Source of the DNA: Siphonodentalium dalli
Taxonomy: Eukaryota > Mollusca > Scaphopoda > Gadilida > Siphonodentaliidae
Reading direction: 5' to 3'
DNA: 64,000 bases
Assembly: GCA_032622095.1 (NCBI GenBank)
Contig: CP136066.1
Coordinates: 190,084,816-190,148,815, forward strand
Under the pieces are notes generated by a model. The model saw nothing but the letters and a program-made list of their open reading frames with translations. It did not search any database and was not told the DNA's origin. The position numbers and the translations under genes are program-made. How positions within the stretch are numbered: position 1 is the first letter of the stretch; each line of letters opens with the position of its first letter. This document shows, piece by piece, positions 1 to 13,100 of this stretch.

Positions 1-124
1 GGGAGTGGCAGTATGGCAGCCTAGCCTGACTATGCCACCCCCTCGAATATACAATACAATATTTGTAAAATATATCAAGCATTAATATGTGTATATTGAA
101 ATAAAATATCCTATCCTATCCTAT
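1..124 (+). mobile_element. 3' end of a LINE, hairpin plus ATCCT tail
   Basis: The window opens on what looks like the 3' terminus of a non-LTR retrotransposon. GTGGCA at 5-10 can pair with TGCCAC at 33-38. An AT-rich stretch follows, then AATAAA near 100 and a short ATCCT repeat (about 107-124). The pattern of 3' hairpin, AATAAA and microsatellite tail recurs at other LINE ends in this window. No coding sequence is left, so the class is inferred. Confidence 0.45.
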
Positions 125-807
125 CACAAGAGGGGATGATCACATGTCCCCTATTCATGCAGGGTTGATTGATTGGAGTTTAATGAATGTCGCTTTCAGC
201 AACTCAGGCCATATCCCGACGTTGCCAGTTTTAGGTGGAGGACATCCATTAGACATCAATTACGGCTAATCTAACAGTGATTTCAGTGACTGATAAACTC
301 GTCGACCATGTGCGGCAAACCACCGGCCATCGGAGAGTAACTAGCAACTCCACCAGATAACGATTTCGAGTTAAACAGTCCACAGTGGAAACATGTGGAG
401 TTGAACCCTCATCGCCAGCGCTGGAGGGAGAGACGGCTTGGGGTTAAACCCAAACCCTAACTGACTGAGCCCTCTATTCAGGATTAACATAACACGTTAC
501 CAACATAAAGTTGACAAAAGAGCATACGATGCACTCATCGTTGACCGACTATGTTATCATCGTAATAACGGTCAAATGGTTGACGAAATCAGTTAAATTT
601 TCAACTGTCCAAAATTAGCGACAGAACTAAAGTTGCAAGATGCACACCCCATTTTGGAATTGCTCAAATACCACACAATTTGATAATCTAGAAAGCCATC
701 ATAGCCAGGAGACTGTAAATATTTTGGTCCCATGCATGGGTATAGTGTGTTACGTTGCCGTGTCATCGCTGTACTGTTAAACAAATTCCGTTATCATACG
801 GTACAAT
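125..807. other. Non-coding, weak interspersed repeat
   Basis: I see no convincing exon here. Bases 183-370 resemble 60212-60370: both carry a GACGTTG-CAG block followed by AAACCACCG-CCATCGG. A shorter match lies near 43150. This is probably an old interspersed repeat of unknown type. An upstream exon of the EML-like gene could lie here but none was recognised. Confidence 0.35.
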
Positions 808-1001
808 GTTCCGGAACATTTCTGCCGGCACTATGTACCGTAAGGGTTATATACGGAACATTGTACCATTGTATTCAGGCCATATGTTCCGCACGGCTAT
901 GGAACAATGTTCCATATTCATACGGGACATAGAACCGTAACAAAACTGGTAAATGTTCCTCAACTTTACGGGACTAAGTGCCGGCAGCAATTTTCCGGAA
1001 C
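808..1001. mobile_element. Palindromic MITE-like element
   Basis: GTTCCGGAACATTTCTGCCG at 808 is repeated inverted at about 963-1001, giving imperfect arms of about 38 bp around a core rich in GGAACA motifs. One arm (GTGCCGGCAGCAATTTTCCGG) recurs at about 31857, so this is a dispersed family. There is no coding capacity. Confidence 0.55.
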
Positions 1002-1093
1002 TTTGAACATTATGAGAACGCAATGTTTCTAACAGTGCGACCAAATTCAGGGGCTGCTCTGTCATCGATAGGGTAGTTAATAGGTAGTTAATA

Positions 1094-3487
1094 GTACGAA
1101 GGGTAGTTAATAGGAAGAAAACTCCGCGTAAAAGAAAATGGTTTGACGGACAATGTAGGGAATTTAAGCGCGATCTCGGAAAAATCATAAACGATATGAG
1201 GAATAACCCATTTGACCCAAACCTAAGAACGCGATACCATGTGAAACGAAAAGCGTACAAAAAGGCGCTGAATGCTAAACGACGAGCATTCTACGCAGAT
1301 ATATATTGTAAACTAGATACTTTAGAAACAACCAACCCAAAACAATATTGGGAAATCATAAAACAAATGCGGCAGAGACCGGTCTCACAAAATGAACTTG
1401 ATGCTGATCGATCAGTTGATTTTTTCACTGAGCTTTATGGTCCGAAACCTGATAATCCAGATTGTGGATTATCTTCGGACACATATCAAACTTGTAATCA
1501 AGCTATCAATAATGATGATATCACGACAGAGGAAGTTCTTGGCGCTACAAGAGAACTAAAAAACGGAAAGGCGATTGGACCCGACCAAATTTCGAACGAA
1601 TTGCTGAAGTCACTCGTTCCATTGATAATTGATGAAATTGTAAAATTGTTTAACTTAATTCTGGAGACAGGACATTATCCGAGTGATTGGAGCGAATCTA
1701 CCCTCACTTTAATTCACAAAAAAGGAGACAAAAGTGATCCCAATAACTACAGGGCAATAGCAGTATCATCGGCGGTCGGTAAATTGTTTAACAAAATAAT
1801 TAATCGTCGGTTAATCGATTTCTTACATGTAAACAATATTATCAGCGAAAACCAATTTGGTTTTTCGAAAGGGAAGAGCACCATTGATGGAGCATTTGTT
1901 CTGCACGCGGCAATTCAAAAATACAAACGATTGGGAAAGCCCCTATATGCTGCATTCATAGATTTCAGAAAAGCGTTCGATACAGTAAACAGACAATTAC
2001 TTTAAAAAAAATTAAAATGCGCGGGCATTAAGGGACTCATACTACGGATAATACAGTCACTATATGACAATAGCTACTATATCACCAAAACAAACAAAGG
2101 GTTGGGGCCCCCATGCTTATCCACGATAGGTGTTAGGCAAGGATGCATATTGTCCCCAAACCTGTTCAAAATCTTTATTGACGACATTAAAAAAGAGTTT
2201 GACAGTCCTTGCGATGCTGTCCATTTAGGCAATGATACACTTAATCACATTTTATTCGCTGACGACCTGGTTTTACTTTCGGATACGCCAAGTGGGCTAC
2301 AGTGCTGTCTAAACAGACTAAATAGATACACTGAGACCAATAAACTCACCGTGAACAGTGATAAAACTAAATGTGTGGTGTTTAGAAGTAGGAAAACTAA
2401 AACTTCACCAGACTTTCACATTGGAAATCAAAAGTTGGAAATTGTTAATGAATACAATTATCTTGGAATTAAATTTAGTAATACGGGTAGATTCTCACAT
2501 GCAATGGAAGAATTGAGTGCTAAAGGACTCAAAGCAATGCATTCTTTATTTAACGCATGTACAAACGACGCACCGATTCCACTAGTGACGTCTTTAAAAC
2601 TCTTCGATAGATTAATTAAGCCGATATTGTTATATGGTAGCGAAATATGGGGTGTGGAAATAACCACTAAAAATCACGACCTCCTTCCATGTGAGAAGGT
2701 ACACATAAAATATTGTAAGCGGTTACTCGGAGTCGGCAGATTTTCTTCGAACAACGCGGTTCGCGCCGAGTTAGGGAGCCATCCATTATTTATTGACGTG
2801 GCATGCAGACTTTCATCTTATGTAATTAAGATAATTTCACGGTCGGACTGTAATCTGCTCCGTAATGCTGCGTTGGAACAACAAGTGGCATCGGTTAAGA
2901 AATCAATCTTCAAAACGGCAGAATCACTGGGGTGGAATATTGCAGACCTAAACAATCCGGGTCCAGTTCTGAGTCAATTCAAAAGAAATCTTATTGAAGA
3001 TTATTATATATATTTCAGACAGAGTCTCAGTGATGAATGCTCAAAAACGGGAAGTAATAAATTACGAACATACCGACTTTTCAAACTTAAGTACGAAATA
3101 GAACCTTATCTTCTTCACACACCATCAATAGAAAATAGAATCGTTTTTACTAGACTGCGTATAAGTAATCATAAACTGGCTATTGAAAAGGGACGCCACA
3201 CCCAACCACCGACGGCATTGGAACAAAGACTATGTATATTTTGTTCCGATGATGCTATTGAAGATGAAAAACACTTTCTTTTGGAATGTAGTGCTTACCG
3301 CACACCGCGGCTCGAACTAATAACTCTTATGAAGACACAGTTCCCAGACTTTGAAAACATGACACAAACTGAACAGCTTGTCAAAATCCTATCCAACGAT
3401 ATTTCAAATTCATGCACTTCAATATGTCATATAATTCGAAAATTATTTTCCGCACGCGATGAGCATCGCCTCATTAGCAATGAATAA
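1094..3487 (+). pseudogene. LINE reverse transcriptase, 5'-truncated, one stop
   Basis: This is the second ORF of a non-LTR retrotransposon, which would copy element RNA at a nicked target. The frame is open from 1094 to 3487 apart from a single TAA at 2003-2005, just after the IDFRKAFDTVN motif; there is no frameshift. Motifs in order are KWFDGQC, GPDQISNELLK, NNYRAIAVSS, NQFGFSKGKSTIDGA, GVRQGCILSP, the catalytic FADD at about 2254-2265 and YLGIKFS. A Cys/His motif (CIFC...H...LEC) lies near the C-terminus at about 3235-3290. The endonuclease domain is missing, so the copy is 5'-truncated. The element at 53.6-57.3 kb is a relative. The single lesion suggests a fairly young insertion. Confidence 0.9.
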
Positions 3488-3661
3488 ATGAAGACGAGAC
3501 GACCCTATGCACATTCAGCTTTACTTAAATGGTTATATATTACCATCTATTATTATAGCATGTATTGTATTGTTCAATGTACAACTATATATTAATATGT
3601 TTGCATACTGTCCTTATAAGGATGTTTTGCCTATTAAACTTATCTAGTATATACTAGATAC
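3488..3661 (+). mobile_element. 3' untranslated end of the LINE at 1.1-3.5 kb
   Basis: AT-rich sequence continues after the ORF stop with no further frame. It ends near a perfect 18-bp palindrome, ATCTAGTATATACTAGAT, at about 3643-3660. I could not fix the exact 3' border or a target-site duplication. Confidence 0.4.
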
Positions 3662-3933
3662 ATGTCAAGTTGCTATTATGTGTGGTCAGTCACACGCATT
3701 GGTCAACCAATATGTGCTATCTCGACAATTTGTTTATTACCGCTGAGTTACGGCCGCGGTAGATTTCAAGTCTTCGAATGACTTCGATATATTTGGATTA
3801 ATGTAGCCCGATGCTCAATCTTTTGATTCAGAATATAAAGCGACCACAATATATTTAGGATTGTAGCGAAACGGACCATAGGAGCCACGATCTAAATGCA
3901 AACATATATTAATTCCCATATATGTGTTCTTAG

Positions 3934-4127
3934 GGCGAGATAGCGTGACGGAGGTGACCACAAGTAACCACAAGAAATATTTGAACAAAAGCCAGCGAGA
4001 TGCGGACCTCATACGTCGACTGGAGGACCTCCTTATCAAACAGGAACAGTACTTTGACATCGAGAAAATCCGGGGAGAATTCCAACTACATGACACAACT
4101 AAAGACGGGCGAGTGTCTACAGACACA
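3934..4127 (+). CDS. EML-like gene exon 1 (first visible): EF-hand 1
   Basis: Acceptor TGTTCTTAG|GG, donor ACA|GTGAGT, entry phase 1, exit phase 0. It encodes residues 1-65: a polar start, a charged amphipathic helix (RRLEDLLIKQEQYFDIEKI) and a 12-residue loop starting DTTKDGRVS. The loop has Asp at positions 1 and 5 and Gly at 6, but Thr replaces the usual Glu at position 12, so calcium binding by this loop is doubtful. Upstream exon(s) were not found. Confidence 0.8.
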
Positions 4128-7100
4128 GTGAGTCAAGATCATACCATGAGTATCTACTCTAGCTACGCCCATTTATAATTTCACCCATACAGAGCCCCAG
4201 ACAAACATGAGCAGACGGCACTCTTCTATATGCTTCTATATATGTGTGGGGCTCCCTGCAGGGTAATGGATGTTTTTTATTTTATGTCCTAAAAATTGAG
4301 CTCCATGAATTCCGTTCCCAGTTCCCAGTTCCCAGTTCCCTATTCTCCTAAAATTACACTTTTCGTTACTAAATCGGCTGCGTAGCCAGAGTCATGGCGG
4401 CCACCCGGGAATCCTTGTATTTTCGTGCGGTGCCACCCCGCGGGCATCTATAGGAAAGTCACGCGACCATGCAGCCCATTCCAAATTTTCTAAAATTGGG
4501 CTGAAGTCGTGCATGGGGTGTCAAAATAGCACTTTTCGTTACTAAATCGGCTGCCGTATCCTGAGTCATGGTGGCCACCCGGGACTTTCGCGTGACTTTC
4601 CTATAGTTGCCCGCGGGGTGGCACCGCACGAAAATACAAGGATTCCCGGGTGGCCACCATGACTCAGGATACGGCAGCCGATTTAGTAACGAAAAGTGCT
4701 ATTTTGACACCCCATGCACGACTTCAGCCCAATTTTAGAAAATTTGGAAGGGGCTGCATGGTCGCGTGACTTTCCTATAGTTGCCCGCGGGGTGGCACCG
4801 CACGAAAATACAAGGATTCCCGGGTGGCCACCATTACTCAGGGTACTGCAGCCGATTTAGTAACGAAAAGTGCTATTTTGACACCCCATGCACGACTTCA
4901 GCCCAATTTTAGAAAATTTGGAAGGGGCTGCATGGTCGCGTGACTTTCCTATAGTTGCCCGTGGGGTGGCACCGCACGAAAATACAAGGATTCCCGGGTG
5001 GCCACCATGACTCAGGATACGGCAGCCGATTTAGTAACGAAAAGTGCTATTTTGACACCCCATGCACGACTTCAGCCCAATTTTAGAAAATTGGAAGGGG
5101 CTGCATGGTCGCGTGACTTTCCTATAGTTTCCCGCGGGGTGGCACCGCACGAAAGTACAAGGATTCCCGGGTTGCCACCATGACTCGGGATACGGCAGCC
5201 GATTTAGTAACCAAAAGTGCTATTTTGACACCCCATGCACGACTTCAGCCCAATTTTAGAAAATTTGGAAGGGGCTGCATGGTCGCGTGACTTTCCTATA
5301 GTTGCCCGCGGTGTGGCACCGCACGAAAATACAAGGATTCCCGGGTGGCCACCATGACTCAGGATACGGCAGCCGATTTAGTAACGAAAAGTGTTATTTT
5401 GACACATCATGCACGACTTCAGCCCAATTTTAGAAACTTTGGAAGGGGCTGCATGGTCGCGTGACTTTCCTATAGTTGCCCGCGGGGTGGCACCGCACGA
5501 AAATACAAGGATTCCCGGGTGGCCATCGTTACTCAGGATACTGCAGCCGATTTAGTAACGAAAAGTGCTATTTTGACACCCCATGCACGACTTCAGCCCA
5601 AAATTTTATAAAATTTGGAAGGGGCTGCATGGTCGCGTGACTTTCCTATAGTTGCCCGCGGGGTGGCACCGCACGAAAATACAAGGATTCCCGGGTGGCC
5701 ACCATGACTCACGATACGGCAGCCGATTTAGTAACGAAAAGTGCTATTTTGACACCCCATGCACGACTTCAGCCCAATTTTATAAAATTTGGAAGGGGCT
5801 GCATGGTCGCGTGACTTTCCTATAGTTGCCCGCGGGGTGGCACCGCACGAAAATACAAGGATTCCCGGGTTGCCACCATGACTCAGGATACGGCAGCCGA
5901 TTTAGTAACGAAAAGTGCTATTTTGACACCCCATGCACGACTTCAGCCCAATTTTAGAAAATTTGGAAGGGGCTGCATGGTCGCGTGACTTTCCTATAGT
6001 TGCCCGCGGGGTGGCACCGCACGAAAATACAAGGATTCCCGGGTTGCCACCATGACTCAGGATACGGCAGCCGATTTAGTAACGAAAAGTGTAATTTTAG
6101 GAGAATAGGGAACTGGGAACTGGGAACGGAATTCAAGGAGCTTAAAAATTGTAAGAAACATTTATTTAAAAAACATGATAAAAAATTGTAAGAAACATTT
6201 ATTTAAAAAACATGATAAAAAATTGTTAGGCCAATGCATTCTCTTATATATGCGAAGCGACCTATGGTCGACTCGCATATATAAGAGAATGCATTGGCAC
6301 AGGGTAAAAAAAATCCCGACTTCCGACTGGATTTGATATGGCGGGTCACATATAGATCATATTCCTCCAGTACAAAACCTGCGAACATTTTGATGTTCTG
6401 ACACGTTCAGACAGGGAAATGTATAACATTGAACATACAAGGCAGGGAATCTATTTCTGTGTTAATACTCAATAATCTACTTTACTAAGTAATAGTTGTA
6501 AGCGACGCAAAGCAAAATCGCGCCCAAAGTCACTTAAAACCCATAGGGCGCATCGCATATATAAGATAATTCATTGGCATAACAATATTTACCTTGAGCT
6601 TGTAAGCCATTGCATTCTTTTATATATTCGAGGCTCCCTCGTGTGCTCTATGAACAATGCAACAACATGGTAATTATAAAAATGAAAATGAGTTTATGAC
6701 TCGAGTCATAAACTCATTTTCAATTTAATTACCGTGTTGTTTGCATTGTTCATAGAGCACATCAGTGTCTTTTTGCTCTAATCCGTGGCTCAAATTCATT
6801 GCATACATTTTGTTGAGTGTAAAAGGAGATGGTTCCATAAAAGGCCGGATTTAGCGTTCAGCCCCCCCCCTTTAAATCCGACCAGACACCCTAAATCTAA
6901 CGCCATAATCCACTAAGGCCTGAATCGATATCTAAAATCCCAAATGCCAATCGATCGAGTAAAGGCTATATTTTCCAATTTTATACACATGATAAGCTCT
7001 TCCATGACTTCCACAACAGACGCCGAACACGGAGATCACCGGCACCTGGGTACCACTTTATCGCAGGAGAAAATATACCGTCCATTTCAAACTCAATATT

Positions 7101-10100
7101 TATCAATAAAAACACACCTTTTGTACAAAACTTCTTCATGTATTGACATATCTAATGTTAATCTGCCAAATCAATCGCATATTTGAATCCAAGTCGCCAG
7201 TCTTCTGACAATCCGTATCCAATATAATGCCTGAAACTTTTTTCTATTCTCATTCACAAATTGTATTTTTTTTAAAGGTGAAAATGATCTTCCAAGATTT
7301 GTCCGTCCCGTTGTATGGTGCGTTATACAGAGGCTTGTTAAAGAGGTGCGACCATGAACATGATGGTCAGATAAGGTATGTATATCTCACTTCTTAAATT
7401 AATCAACTTTTTCCGCTAAAACAATTCTGCATTGCATCATGATGATGATAATAATGATGACGATGTTGATGATGATGCTTACCACAACCCTAATTATCTA
7501 CAGAAAGCGGTACAAATGGCTAACATTCTCAACCGCACGACATATGATAATAATACTATCTGCAAACACTGTGGCCATTTGTACCATAACCAGGTTGAAC
7601 ACATGTTTCTCCATTGTTTCTCACCACATATAGTTCAACTGAAGAACTGCTTCTGGTATAGAATTATTAATGTCCACGGTATCCCAATCTTTGTCACGAT
7701 GGATCAATTGTCTTGCAATGAATTTCTAATGTATGCATTTGGATGCCAGTCGCTGGGCGGACTTGATCCCTCAGATATTCCCAATGAAAATAGTTTATTC
7801 ACAGACTGCTTCTCGTTCATAAGTGTATTATGTTACATATGATTGTTTGCGAGTGGCGACTCCTATATAGATTCATGCATCATGTATACTGCTGATCTTT
7901 AATATCCCAAATTTGTCGGGAAACAAAATAGCATATGTAACAATACAATTTTATTATTACTATCTACAGTATACTAAAGTATACGAATATCACAATATCA
8001 ATGATAACATCGCATCTCTGTATATTATATGGAATGCCACCATATATCGATATCTAATTTATTATATGCCATTATAGACATTGACGTATAATTATAATTT
8101 GTAGATATATGACCTCTGTGATTGCAATCGCCATGCAATTTATTATATATACATGTGTATATGGGATAGTATTGACGTTATATATACACGTATATATAGT
8201 ACAGTAATTGCTTCTAATTTCACACGATGCATTCGTGTCTGTTCTGATAACATATACGTAACGCCTTATTATTCTTAATGTTTTTTGATTATGTAATTGT
8301 ATATACGTTGTACACTACGTCTCCCGTGTGTGGAGGAATAAACAATCTCTCTCTCTGACGATGACTATGTGTAATTAGTGTATAAATGTTTCTTCCTCGT
8401 CTCTTGTTACATGTTAATTGCGGCCCTACTAAACAACGAACACAAACGAACACAAACGAACACAGGTCCAAAAAGCGGAATAGAAGGGTGAAATTTGATT
8501 TGTGGGTGCGTGTGGGTCCACTCTATGTGTATGTGGTGTTATTTCCAACTTTTATCACTTGAATACAAAGCTACTAAACAACGAACACAAACGAACATAA
8601 GATTAGCCGTATTGCAAAGGTGTTAATTAACTACAGCTTACTCTTTGCACATCTGTGCATCTGTGAGTTGTTTTTACTGCAATGTGATTGTCAGTTTTGT
8701 CACTGATGGCAATAAAACACGGGAAACATCAGAGGTCGGCGTTTTAATGCATATCTAACAAAACATTTGAGTTGCTCTTTTTATCGACCTTATATATCGT
8801 CGTGTGAGAATCAGATGGTTCTATCCAACATTAATCATTTTGTTGGGAAATCGATGTTGAAATTTCGAGACGGGAATTACCAAGTAAATCGTTTTCAGTG
8901 TGTGTCGTCATGTTTCAAAATGTTAAAGCTAACTAAAATATTATTATATCCGAAGTCTCAGTTCTAGAAACTCGCCAGTTTTATAATAAAAGACACTACG
9001 AAAAATGTGTTTAGAGATAGAACCCTTTTGCTTACGAAACCATCGTCTCGCTTCCGGATCAGAGTGCACATGGAGATAGAACTCTCTAGCCTGAAATTTT
9101 CCTCCATTTTATGTAGGCCTATGTATGTGGTTAAATTCGACAGCATGCAGTTAATCAAGAAATATGTTGTATCTTCTCTCGCGGTTTGTGAGGGGATTGT
9201 GTTAGAGTATATTAGCGAGTGGTCACTATTCTTTGCCATTTTGGGAAACGAATGGTTGTCTCTTTCAATTTAATGGGTAAGAATGCATATATGTATATGC
9301 CTGAAAATGGCGTGACGCGCAGAGTAACTTCTCACATTTTCCAGGTTCACAAGCATTCACGCACCATGGAAATGAACGAAACAATAATTTCCAATCAATC
9401 GATTATTTATATTATTCTGTCTTACTGTAAAATGTTTGTCAAATGTTTAAATATGTTATTATTTTGATTGGAATAAAATATGTTTACACTAAACATATAA
9501 TATTGGAGCTATATGTCTCGCGCACAGTATCAGACAAGCCTGGGAAAAGGTTAGGTGCACTCTAAACTAGTATTTATTATTTTCCGAAGAAGGGGCGAAT
9601 ATTTTCGGTAGATACACGTAACAGAATTACCCTAATAACCAATTTCACCAAAAACAAAAACATGAAAGCCAGACTGGTTCCATCCTTTGGATTTTCGAAG
9701 GAACAACTCAGTTAATAACTAACGTTGAGGTCTTTTGATAATGCTTTGGTTCACCATCTGGTAGACTGCTGGTCGCATTGATTTGTTCTCCAACAACACA
9801 ATATTATAAAGATGGTTTCTCGGTTATAGTTATTACCGTGGACGGGTACATGATACATCCATATATAGTTCCATGCCCACAAAATATGATCGATCAACAC
9901 ACGAAAAAGGTCCGAAACATGATACATATACATGTATACGTGTATACGTGTGGTCTGAGATATTCTCGCTGCACCAATTCAAATCAGAAAACGACTGCGC
10001 TTCCGCATTGAAATAGGAAAAAACAGACACAAGTCTGGCGAACTGTCATCTCCATTATAATACACAACAACCGATCGAACTACATAAATTTTTTTCAACT

Positions 10101-13100
10101 TCATGTCGCTGCAATTCGATGTCTAAACTACGACGGGACTGACCTTACCTGTAGTATCTTAAGATGGAAGTTGAACAAATTTGATGTGCAACTTTTTCGA
10201 CTGATAAAAATAACGAACATAATATCCTCTATCGAGGAGAAGTGGAAAATCGAACGACGAAATTAAACTTAGAAAGAACGATATGTATGTGTGGCTGTGT
10301 GCGAAACAATAGTTCGTACTTCGGCTCACATGCATACATGAATTCATACATACCGCCGACCTCTGATGTTTCCCGTGTTTTTTATTGCCATCAGTTACAA
10401 AACTGACAATCACCTTGCAGTAAAAACAACTCACAGATGTGCAATTAACAAGGAGACAGAGTAAGCCGTAGTTAATTAACACCTTTGCAATACGGCTAAT
10501 CTTATGTTCGTTTGTGTTCGTTGTTTAGTAGTTTTGTATTCAAATAATGCTAATAACTCAAAAAATAAGTGATCAAAGTTGGAAATAACACCACATACAC
10601 ATAGAGTGGACACACACGCACACACAAACCAAATTTCACCCTTCTATTCCGCTTTTTGGACCTGTGTTCGTTTATGTTCGTTTGTGTTCGTTTGTGTTCG
10701 TTGTGTTCGTTTGTGTTCGTTGTTTAGTATAGGACCCGTTAATTGATGATTGAGTTGTTAAAGCATTCATTCGTGCATTATATTTACACGCGAAGATATA
10801 CTGACCTGTCTACGCAATGTATTCCTGTTGTTATTCATAGTTCTGTTCATGAATATAGAGAGAAACGACAACGAATAGAAAAAAACACATATTATATTGA
10901 CAAATAGCCCTATTAGTAAAATTGATCTGTGTAGTTTATTATACCAAAATGGTCAATTGAAAATTCCAGTTGGCCGGAATTCTTGAACTTTATGGAAAAA
11001 GCACAAACTAATGCGAGGAAAAAATGCCCGGAGTTGCTGAAAGTACCAGAAAAACGGAAGAATGAACAAGTCGCCCCCTTCATGGATCCACAATCAACGG
11101 ACACAGCTCTCATTATGAAATCACCGCAGAACAGAATCATGGGCAAACTTCTACAAAAGGTAGGTATTGTGAAAATGGCTGGATACACACGTACCATATA
11201 TAGTATCAATGGCATAGTGGGTACGTTGTCCCACGATGGTGCATTTAGGGACAAGTAGTAGTCGTAATTACTATGTCATAGCTAGTTAGGAGTCTACTTG
11301 GACAAATTAATCCGTTGCGTCTCACGGCGGTTGATCTCTACTCAACATGCAGCGATATTGTATTCCACTTATATAGTTACATGATCTCTCGGAATTTTAT
11401 CACAACATATAGGAGCTGGCACATTCACTGGCATGTAGTCCGTTTAAAAAAAATATGATTATAAAGCATGATTATATACTTAAACATTACTTATGCTTAT
11501 TAAGACAGTCCCCCAATTGCGTTTTTTATTTTGTGCATTTAATTGTACGCATACTTCGATACAAAATAAGAGTGCATGTTGAACCGCCTCGAGACACTGG
11601 TCAATGTGTTCGAGAAGATAAATCTGAGAGAGGACTGACAACGACGCTGGCATAGCTTGAATGGTAGGCTCATTTTGCGAGAAAATCGGGGCGACATAGC
11701 TAGCTATGGCATAGTATTTACGACGACCACTTATCACTAAACTGCACCATCGTGAGACAACATACCTACTATGCCATTAATATTATGATACGTGTGTCTC
11801 CAGTCATTGTTCGCATGCGGAAGTATATGGTGTCATGAGTTCAGTGATACATTATTAGTTGACCATTAACGTGTTGTCTGTATAGACATCATAGCAGCCG
11901 ATACTTGATAAATGCACGCAAATCACGTGTTGATATAGTTGCGCAAGATCGAATACGTGTTGTCTTACTTTACTTTAAACATATTTTATTTGTAATAATA
12001 CAAAGTGGATTGGGGCACAAGTTACATAACTTAATGAGCCCCTCTCCGGTATACATTGTTACAAAATTATATGATTGACAATGTGGCACAATAAGTAACT
12101 TATTTACAGCTGTGTGGAATGTGAGAGAATGGTGACTGGTGAAGGATGATGTAAGGTAGTGGGAGGTGCCAACGTCGATTGTGCTTATTTAAAACATTGT
12201 TATGGCCGAGCAAATACCAGGTCGAAAAAAGCAATAAACAACAATAAACATATTTATAACCTACTTATTAATTAACTTAATATCATTTGTCAAAACGTTT
12301 ACTTACTAAAGTTATAGTACTATAGTATACACTGGTTATACAGGATAATGTTATTTTTTACTTCAAATTGATTGTTTGAAATAGAGATTTTTTGAAAATT
12401 CACGAACGGTGCGCCTCCTTAATGTAGCGATACATTGCTTTCCATTGCTAAACAGGCTTCGGAACGAAGAGCCAAATCAGCTCTGTCACTGAACAGCTCA
12501 ATCAACTCAGGTAAACTGAGCTCGCCAAGAACGCCAGAAGAAACGCCGAAAATTACATTCAACATGGACAATTCAGGTGCGAATTTATCAGAGGTAAAAG
12601 AGACCAAAGATAAAGAAAAAGAAGGTACGCGTGTCTCATAGATACCACATCCCAGTTGACACAATCAAAAACTATTTGTGTTTTTTATGTACCAGAAAAT
12701 ACTAATGTGAGGTTATAATTGTGCGATATCCAGCGATATCGGCTATATTTAATAAAGATTACTTATTATAAAGAGCTATTGTGCTTGAATTAGTTGCCCT
12801 ATAACGGTGTATATTAATTATTACTTATTATAAAGAGAGGTATGAGGCTTGAAATCGGTTGCCCTGTAGCAGTGAATATTAAGTATTACTTATTATAAAG
12901 AGGAATATGGGGCTTGCTTTGGTTGCCCAATATCAGTGGATATTAAATATTGCTTATTATAAAGAGGAAAAGTGATTGTATTGGTTGCCACATAGCAGTG
13001 ACTATTAAATACTACTTATTATAAAGAAGAATATGGGGCTTGATTTATATTAATTATTATTTATTATAATATTAATTATTATTTATTATAAAGAGAGGTA

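Noticed and set aside
10983-11258. Open frame continuing past EML exon 3
   Set aside because: Codons after 11159 lie beyond a clear donor (AAAAG|GTAGGT) and show no resemblance. The next exon joins in phase 0.
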